Of a stretch of DNA of 64,000 nucleotides, positions 58,946 through 64,000 are shown piece after piece; the stretch's first letter is position 1; each line of letters opens with the position of its first letter. The notes under the pieces were generated by a model, which was given only the letters and a program-made list of their open reading frames with translations, was not told the DNA's origin and searched no databases. The position numbers were made by a program, and so were the translations under genes. Origin of the DNA: Isoetes taiwanensis (lineage: Eukaryota > Streptophyta > Lycopodiopsida > Isoetales > Isoetaceae); NCBI GenBank assembly GCA_021234155.1, contig JAJEKV010000028.1:186001-250000 (forward strand), written 5' to 3'.

Positions 58946-59479
58946 TTACAGTTTTAGAAGCAAGGAGCGGTGTGCATCCACCGCTCTTATGTATGACCCT
59001 AGTGTCATTGGCGCTATAGAGAGTAGCGAATAGAAATCTTCTGCCTGAATATCATAATTGTGCCTGATGTCTTCATATGCGGAGCATTGTATGAAAACAC
59101 GATATTCATCTTCGATCTGACCTGTTTGGCAAATTTTACATGCGCGTTCTTCAACTGGAACTTTCGCCCATCTCCCCAACTCTATTTCCAATCTGTGAGA
59201 TCCTGTCTTATATCTGGCTATTAGTTTCCTTTGAGATGATGAGGAGTTTACCTTTAGGTACGATTGGCACTCATATATTGTCATGTGATTGACATCTGTC
59301 TGATATATGTGCATCCTTTTCCCAGGGTCGGCCCAAATCTTTTGTACTGCCAGCTTTTCAAGTATGGTTCTGAATTCTTCCTTGTTTGTTGGGCATGCCG
59401 AAATGTCCAAGCCCCATTTGTTTGCCCACGCTATCAGGTTTTTCGACCAGTCTGAGTACTCCATAGCTTGGTGCGACAA
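58946..59479 (-). pseudogene. LINE protein: C-terminal zinc-knuckle region
   Basis: The minus strand reads RKLIARYKTGSHRLEIELGR, then the CxxC...C knuckle CKICQTGQIEDEYRVFIQCS (the usual His is Tyr here), and ends at a stop 50 nt before the TAA-repeat tail. Same architecture as the C-terminus of LINE copies A and B. Confidence 0.88.
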
Positions 59480-59599
59480 ACCCGTGCGAGCCTTGCTCTT
59501 TAATTACATTATAGAAATTCTGACTTGGTATAGTCCTTTCAACTCTAACTGGGAACAAACCGACTTACGCAAGCATTATAGCATAGGGGATTTGTGCCC

Positions 59600-60409
59600 T
59601 TATTCCGAAGTTCTCGTTCTCGTAAAACATCTTTTGACGGTTTCGATTTGTGTCCATAGTCGTGAAGAGATGCCCCGGTCCCCAAATTGGGGCACCATCT
59701 GATACCACGTTTTGACTAAACATTTGAACGAAATTTTCTTCAAATTCCAATCTGTAAGGGAGGCTTTGTTACACTTTGCTAACATGCTGTATAGAGCCGC
59801 CTTTCCCCCGAGAACTCTTCTATTAATGCAGTTCTTCCAACTGTAATTTGAAGCAATGTCAATCCCGAGGTATTTGTATGAGTCCACAGTTTCTAGGACC
59901 TGTCCCTTATATGTAAATTCTGGTCGGTCTCTCGTTCTAAAGACCATTATCTTGGATTTTGACAGATTAACATTCATCTTTTTCTCGTCACAAAAGCTTT
60001 CCAAATTTTCTAAGTGTTCTTGTAATGTGTTATTTCTGCTTGCAAGCAGAACCATGTCATCAACATATAGGAGCAGTTGGATGAGATATGTACCTAGTTT
60101 GGTTCCTGCCTGTGACCTGGCTCTTAGCCAGTTATCTAGTTCGTCTATGAAAACTCCAAACAGAGTTGGAGATAACGGACATCCCTGCCGGACTCCAATA
60201 GTGCTTCTGATTTTGGTATCTATATCCCATGATACTTTAATTAGAACCTCCTCATACAGTTGAGAGACTGCTGCCCTTAGTTCTTGTGGAACTCCAATCT
60301 GAATCAATCTGTCACTGAGCTCCTTTCGAGGAATTGTGTCGAATGCCTTTGAAAAATCAATGAATGCTATATACAGGGACGCGTTTGGTGCTTTGGCCTT
60401 TTCTATCAA
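59600..60409 (-). pseudogene. LINE protein: reverse transcriptase core
   Basis: Continues the preceding frame after one TGA: YIAFIDFSKAFDTIPRKEL, GVRQGCPLSPTLFGVFIDEL, the catalytic YVDD (LLLYVDDMVLLASRN), MNVNLSKSKIMVFRT and YKYLGIDIASNYSWKNCI. The frame is lost after TVKRCFTR; the expected continuation (YAIMLA) sits in another frame. Confidence 0.92.
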
Positions 60410-60412
60410 GGA

Positions 60413-62650
60413 TCAGAGAGTGAGCACATGATCCAAAGTATTGTGTTTAACTCGGAAACCAGCTTGGCATTGGGAGCGTACCTGTGCTTGCTCTGCCCAA
60501 GAACTAAGTTTATTCTCCAGTAGGCCTCCCAAAATTTCGGAGAATATACTACCAATTAAGATAGTCCTGTAATTTCCTGTGATCTTTTTATCTCCCCCTT
60601 TATATATTGGGTGGACCTTATTTATCCTCCAATTGGCTGGTAGCCCATGCATGAGGCTTTTATTTAGCAGCTCTGTTAAAATAGCCATTGTCTTTTCGCC
60701 ACTCCATTTTAAGAGCTTCACACAAAGCCCATCTGCATCGACTGCTTTATTGTTGGATGCTTTTGATAAACATGTTTGAACTTCTGCTGTTGTGAAAAAT
60801 TCCACCATGGGAGCCATTTTTGGCATGCTGGCACCTTCCTTTTCATAAAGAGATTTGACTAGATTTACCAGGTCTGTACTATCCAATTTTGCTTGCTGTT
60901 GGGCGCCTTGCGGTGCACTCCAAAAGCTTTTTGGGTGCTTGCTCAATTGATCAGACAACTCTAATTGTCTTTTAACATTATAAGCACGTTTTTTATGCCT
61001 TATAAACCGCTTGTACCACTTGGGTTTACAGATGCAAAATTGTGGCAGCTTCCTTCTCGCTTCCTGGCACTCTAAGTCCCACCAAGAATTGCAAGGTTTG
61101 CCTTGTGTGTGTTTCCTAGTGAGCCCAAAAACTCTCTTCCCTGCTGTAAGTAATAATTCTTGGAAAAGATTTGCATCTTTTTCCAATTCCCCTGACCATG
61201 TGGCAGCAGCTACCAATTCTTCTAAGTTGTTCTCATATGCTTTATGCAGATTGTACCTGACCTTCAATCTCGGGTGGAAAGTGGATATTGTTGTGTCTAG
61301 ATGGGCAGTTGCTTTAAGCACCATGTGTAGAGGAGCATGATCAGATTCATGAAGATGCTCTCCCACATAGAAATCTTCAATAAGATCTTTATTTCGTGCT
61401 AACATATAATCAATGGTACTGCCTCCTACATGGTTTCTGTATGTCAAATTTCCAGAGCGAGGAAAAGATTTGATTCCATTCATTATCTTCAGTTGGCAGG
61501 TTGTGCGTAGTTCCAGCAATTTTTGACCCAACTCATTTGATAGTGTATCTGCTGAAAATCTGTCATAAACTGGGTCCCCCAACTCATCAAGGTGTACATT
61601 TGTGAGATCTTCATATGTCTTGGCTTGTTGGCAGCCTGTTCGGCCATTAAAGTCCCCTACCACAAATGTTTCCCCTTTAGCAGAATACTCCAATATGTAC
61701 GAGTAGATGTTTCCATATGGATTATCCTTGTCAAGGTCAAGTCGGCTGTAAGTATGCGAGCTGTCTCGTGCAAAATAGCACGCAGCTAAGAATAATGGTG
61801 GTTGCTCATTCCCATTTATTTGAATCCAAATATACTGGTTACTTGGATCTTGTTTAAGGACCTGTATCTCATAAACTATGTCTATCTTCTTGTAGATGGC
61901 AATTCCTCCGAAGCCACGTCCAGCCCCTGTTATCATTTCATTCCACACTTGACTTAGCAGCACATAACCAGGTAGCTCGGGAGGAAGTCTAAATTGGTGA
62001 GCCCAAGTTTCGGTGAAGCAGAGTATATCTTGGTGTCTCCAGATTTCCATAGTTGCATTTATCTTGGCCTGGGTTAGTCCATGTGTATTCCATAGACTGA
62101 CTCTCAAGGCCCTTACTTCCTGTTTGTGTCTTCTGTTTGTGACAATAGCCTTTCCATTCTGATCAAGGTAAACAACTAAACCCTTGTCTCGAGCTTCCTT
62201 CACTCTAGCCCATTCCTGTTTGCGTACTTCTAGCTGGCCTGGAGTTAAATCCCGGTCCAGCCATATCCTTTCTCCTTTTAGAGCACTTCTGTTGAGGAGC
62301 ACCCGGTCCCTGGCTTCTTTTGTGTGAAATTTCACTAGTATTGGGCGGGCATATGAACCCGGTTTTCCCAATCTACGTGAAGAAACATGTAATGGATCAT
62401 GAAGGTGCATTGTGTCTGAAAAGAATCTTCTTACCGTGTTTGTCAGGTCTTCTCCTTCAATCTCTGGTAATCCGGATATCTTCAGATTTTTGGTACGAAT
62501 TTCTTGGTCCATTTGTTTAGATGATACCTCAGCTTGGTGAATTCTCATTTGTTCTTTGGTGGTTTCAGCCATCAAAGAAGCTAACTTGTGTTCTAGCTCT
62601 GTAATCTGTGCCCTAAGATCAGTAGACGGTTTTCGCAATGTGGAAGTCAA
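60413..62650 (-). pseudogene. LINE protein: ORF1-like RRM + endonuclease + start of RT
   Basis: An N-terminal coiled-coil segment (LRAQITELEHKLASLMAETT) precedes an L1 ORF1-type RRM (NLKISGLPEIEGEDL, ARPILVKFHTKEARDRVL, WLDRDLTPGQLEVRK). Without a stop, this runs into the endonuclease (VSLWNTHGL, DILCFTETWAH, GDFNGRTGCQQ, STIDYMLAR, SDHAPLHMVL). The RT start follows (NKAVDADGLCVKLLKWSG, HPIYKGGDKKITGNYRTIL, QCQAGFRVKHNTLDHVLTL). TGA at 60410-60412 then interrupts the same frame. The ORF1-like and endonuclease parts sit in one frame, unlike L1 elements with two ORFs. The true start codon is uncertain. Confidence 0.9.
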
Positions 62651-62792
62651 TTCTACAGTTTGGTCTTTGTTAGAGATGTGTGAGGTTCTGCCAAAGCTGT
62701 TTCCTCGTACTGAATAAAAGGTCCTATCCTGGCCATTTCATGCCTACGTACTCCCAACATATAAATGGATCAGGTCCAATGGATGGAAGAAC

Positions 62793-63159
62793 CAGTGTTG
62801 CAAAAATACGCGTATTTTTTGAAAAGGATCCATCCCGTACCGTACTTGTACGTACGTACGTATTTTTTAAAAATACTCCTGACGTTTTTTAAAAAAAATA
62901 CTACTTGTTTTTCACAAAACAGTAAACTTGCACTTACCAGGAATTGAACCTGGGCCTCCTAGATAGCAAACTAACATGCTAACCAACTTCCCCTACATCA
63001 ATTTTATGTTTTATTTCACTGTTTTATTCTATTTAAACACTGTTTTTTGATTTTTAAAAAATACTCCAAACGTACGTAAGGTACGTATGGCTGAAAAAAC
63101 GTATTTTTTAAAAAATACGTACAGTACGTACGGTACGGTACGCGTACGGGACAACACTG
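62793..63159. mobile_element. hAT-type MITE (367 bp) with perfect 8 bp target duplication
   Basis: The ends are CAGTGTTG (left) and its complement CAACACTG with one central variation (right). They are flanked by identical 8-mers GGAAGAAC at 62785-62792 and 63160-63167, as hAT transposition produces. The subterminal regions are rich in palindromic TACGTACG/GTACGGTACG and AAAAAATACGT motifs in inverted orientation. No transposase is present. Confidence 0.92.
62934..63000 (-). other. tRNA-like segment inside the hAT MITE
   Basis: The minus strand has a D-arm/A-box-like GTTGGTTAGCATG and, 30 nt on, a perfect T-arm (CCAGGTTCAATTCCTGG: 5 bp stem, 7 nt loop with a B box). The anticodon arm is poor and the acceptor stem does not pair, so this is a tRNA-derived remnant, not a working tRNA. 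Confidence 0.5.
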
Positions 63160-63604
63160 GGAAGAACTGAACTATCAGAGCAAACATTGTTATATGCTTC
63201 ATAGTCTTTATCATATTCTGAAACAAGCCTCAGCCCTGATCTGCACCCCTTTAGAGTTCCAGGAGAATAATTTTGTTTTAAAAGGGCAGCAAGAAACAGA
63301 GGAGGCTCCCTGCATTCAGTCACACTCACAATTGGGGCTTGGGCATTCTCATAACGGACCAATTGAAAGGCTACACGATCAACAGCTGCCAGCATATTCT
63401 TATCACAATTCCTCCCACGCCAAACAAACAATCTATTTACAAGCCGCACAATGTCAACCCCTCGTGAATCTAAAGCATCAAAATTGCTAGAAATTGTGGC
63501 TTTTGGCACAAGCAGGGTTGCATCATATGCTGATTGAGGTGATAGTTGATAGACACAGGGCATCTGCTTGATAGATTGTCTAAGAAACCTGTTCTACCAT
63601 TGCA

Positions 63605-63707
63605 TCACAGGCAATAGGATTTTCTGTTCGGATTCGGAGGCAAATACACCTTCTGCCCTCTTACAAATGTAGATATAACACGACCAAAAAGAGCATTTCC
63701 GCGTGAC
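63605..63707 (-). pseudogene. Allantoinase C-terminal exon fragment
   Basis: After an ATTACAG acceptor (63708), the minus strand reads RGNALFGRVISTFVRGQKVY. This resembles the end of plant allantoinase (purine catabolism, hydrolysis of allantoin; amidohydrolase family), which has a G(K/R)V.ATFVRGN.V pattern. The frame stops after LPPNPNRKSYCL. Only this last exon is present, directly next to the phosphatase fragment. The short match leaves a related amidohydrolase (dihydroorotase-like) possible. Confidence 0.45.
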
Positions 63708-64000
63708 CTGTAATATGAATTTTAAGTTGTAAGTTGCGTGACCTGTAAGTTACCAATTAGCATACAGGAAGAAGTAATGTCATGATATTCCAAATAACAT
63801 ATAGTCTAAGAGAAGAATACAATGGAAGGTTATGCATGATAGCTCATAAAATTGCAACTAAATTTCATAACAAGAAATACGTTTCAATGTTGACAAATAT
63901 GCAAGTTGGACGAATAACCAATGGTTAACTGAGTCAGATTGCATCTTACTAACCATACATCAAATGATTTCTTTTTGTTAAACTGTACTAAACTGCAAGG
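63708..64000. other. Unassigned right end of the window
   Basis: AT-rich sequence. A CCTGTAA(T/G).TGAATTTTAAGTTGTAAGTTGCG-type short duplication occurs at about 63700-63750. No gene seen; it may be intron sequence upstream of the allantoinase-like exon. Confidence 0.35.

Larger units (their letters stand above)
58879..62740 (-). mobile_element. Nearly complete LINE with RRM-like, endonuclease and RT domains
   Basis: The minus strand runs from an open frame starting near 62730 to a TAA-repeat tail (58879-58897). It contains an ORF1-like N-terminus, an AP-type endonuclease, a reverse transcriptase and a C-terminal zinc knuckle in one reading direction. The lesions are one in-frame stop (60410) and frameshifts at about 59500-59600. 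The 5' boundary is not fixed; it lies between the MKP1-type exon piece and 62700. No target-site duplication was identified. Confidence 0.9.
62745..63593 (-). pseudogene. MKP1-type dual-specificity phosphatase, gelsolin-region exon, split by a MITE
   Basis: From an acceptor at 63594, the minus strand reads YQLSPQSAYDATLLVPKATI, LDSRGVDIVRLVNRLFVWRG, AFQLVRYENAQAPIVSV and SEYDKDYEAYNNV. This resembles the gelsolin-like region downstream of the phosphatase domain in plant MAP kinase phosphatase 1. The hAT MITE (62793-63159) interrupts it; removing the MITE and one target copy restores SSVLPSIGPDP. A stop follows near 62725 and the LINE begins. The phosphatase domain is absent. The family is recalled from conserved motifs, so moderate certainty. 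Confidence 0.6.

Overview
The window is nuclear DNA from a land plant. The evidence is spliced plant-type gene exons with GT/AG introns, pentatricopeptide-repeat (PPR) fragments, Ty1/copia and chromodomain Ty3/gypsy retrotransposons, several LINEs, MITEs, and AT-rich DNA with tetranucleotide microsatellites. A fern or another large repeat-rich vascular plant genome would fit the LINE types and the decayed PPR family, but the species cannot be fixed from this sequence. Only one gene looks complete and intact: a LIKE HETEROCHROMATIN PROTEIN 1 (LHP1/TFL2) homologue on the minus strand, 26454-28911. I reconstructed it as six exons that join in frame to 638 residues, with both a chromodomain and a chromoshadow domain.

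Layout. 1-1370 is unassigned. 1371-6569 is a 2.88 kb tandem duplication (two 2.3 kb copies around a 0.54 kb spacer) carrying exon-like pieces of an unidentified minus-strand gene. 6570-11100 is non-coding, with microsatellites, a minisatellite, a foldback element, a SINE-like stretch and a MULE SWIM-finger remnant. 11215-16206 is a broken HDA6/RPD3-type histone deacetylase pseudogene on the minus strand. Its intron now holds the 3' end of an ER-type Ca2+-ATPase pseudogene and a LINE, flanked by two copies of the same intron segment. 16245-19347 holds further pieces of that LINE family and a PPR fragment. 20181-23950 is a copia-like LTR followed by a decayed plus-strand L1-type LINE. 24-26.4 kb is unassigned.

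26.45-28.9 kb is the LHP1 gene. 30.04-31.57 kb is a cluster of foldback/TIR elements. 32.3 kb is a GAGC-type microsatellite, followed by a small ORF with a signal-peptide-like start. 36.2-40.65 kb is a decayed minus-strand Ty3/gypsy chromovirus. 41-46 kb is mostly unassigned, with one decayed unknown ORF near 42.4 kb. 46.69-47.41 kb is a duplicated exon pair of an unknown gene. 48.2-52 kb is a GATA microsatellite abutting a 5'-truncated but well-preserved Ty1/copia element. 53-56 kb contains decayed PPR genes.

57.3-63.7 kb is a run of fragments of four unrelated genes, all on the minus strand: allantoinase, an MKP1-type phosphatase gelsolin region, ASH2/TRAUCO SPRY, and the U5 snRNP GTPase Snu114. 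They are separated by a hAT MITE with a perfect 8 bp target duplication and a nearly complete LINE (58879 to about 62740).

Overall this is one working chromatin-reader gene in DNA dominated by transposons and gene debris. Nothing here looks like an operon or a microbial system. The most notable features are the LHP1 gene with its duplicated hinge motif, the same-strand multi-gene fragment array, the HDA6 pseudogene with the inserted Ca2+-ATPase segment, and the tandem duplication whose copies differ in clustered blocks.
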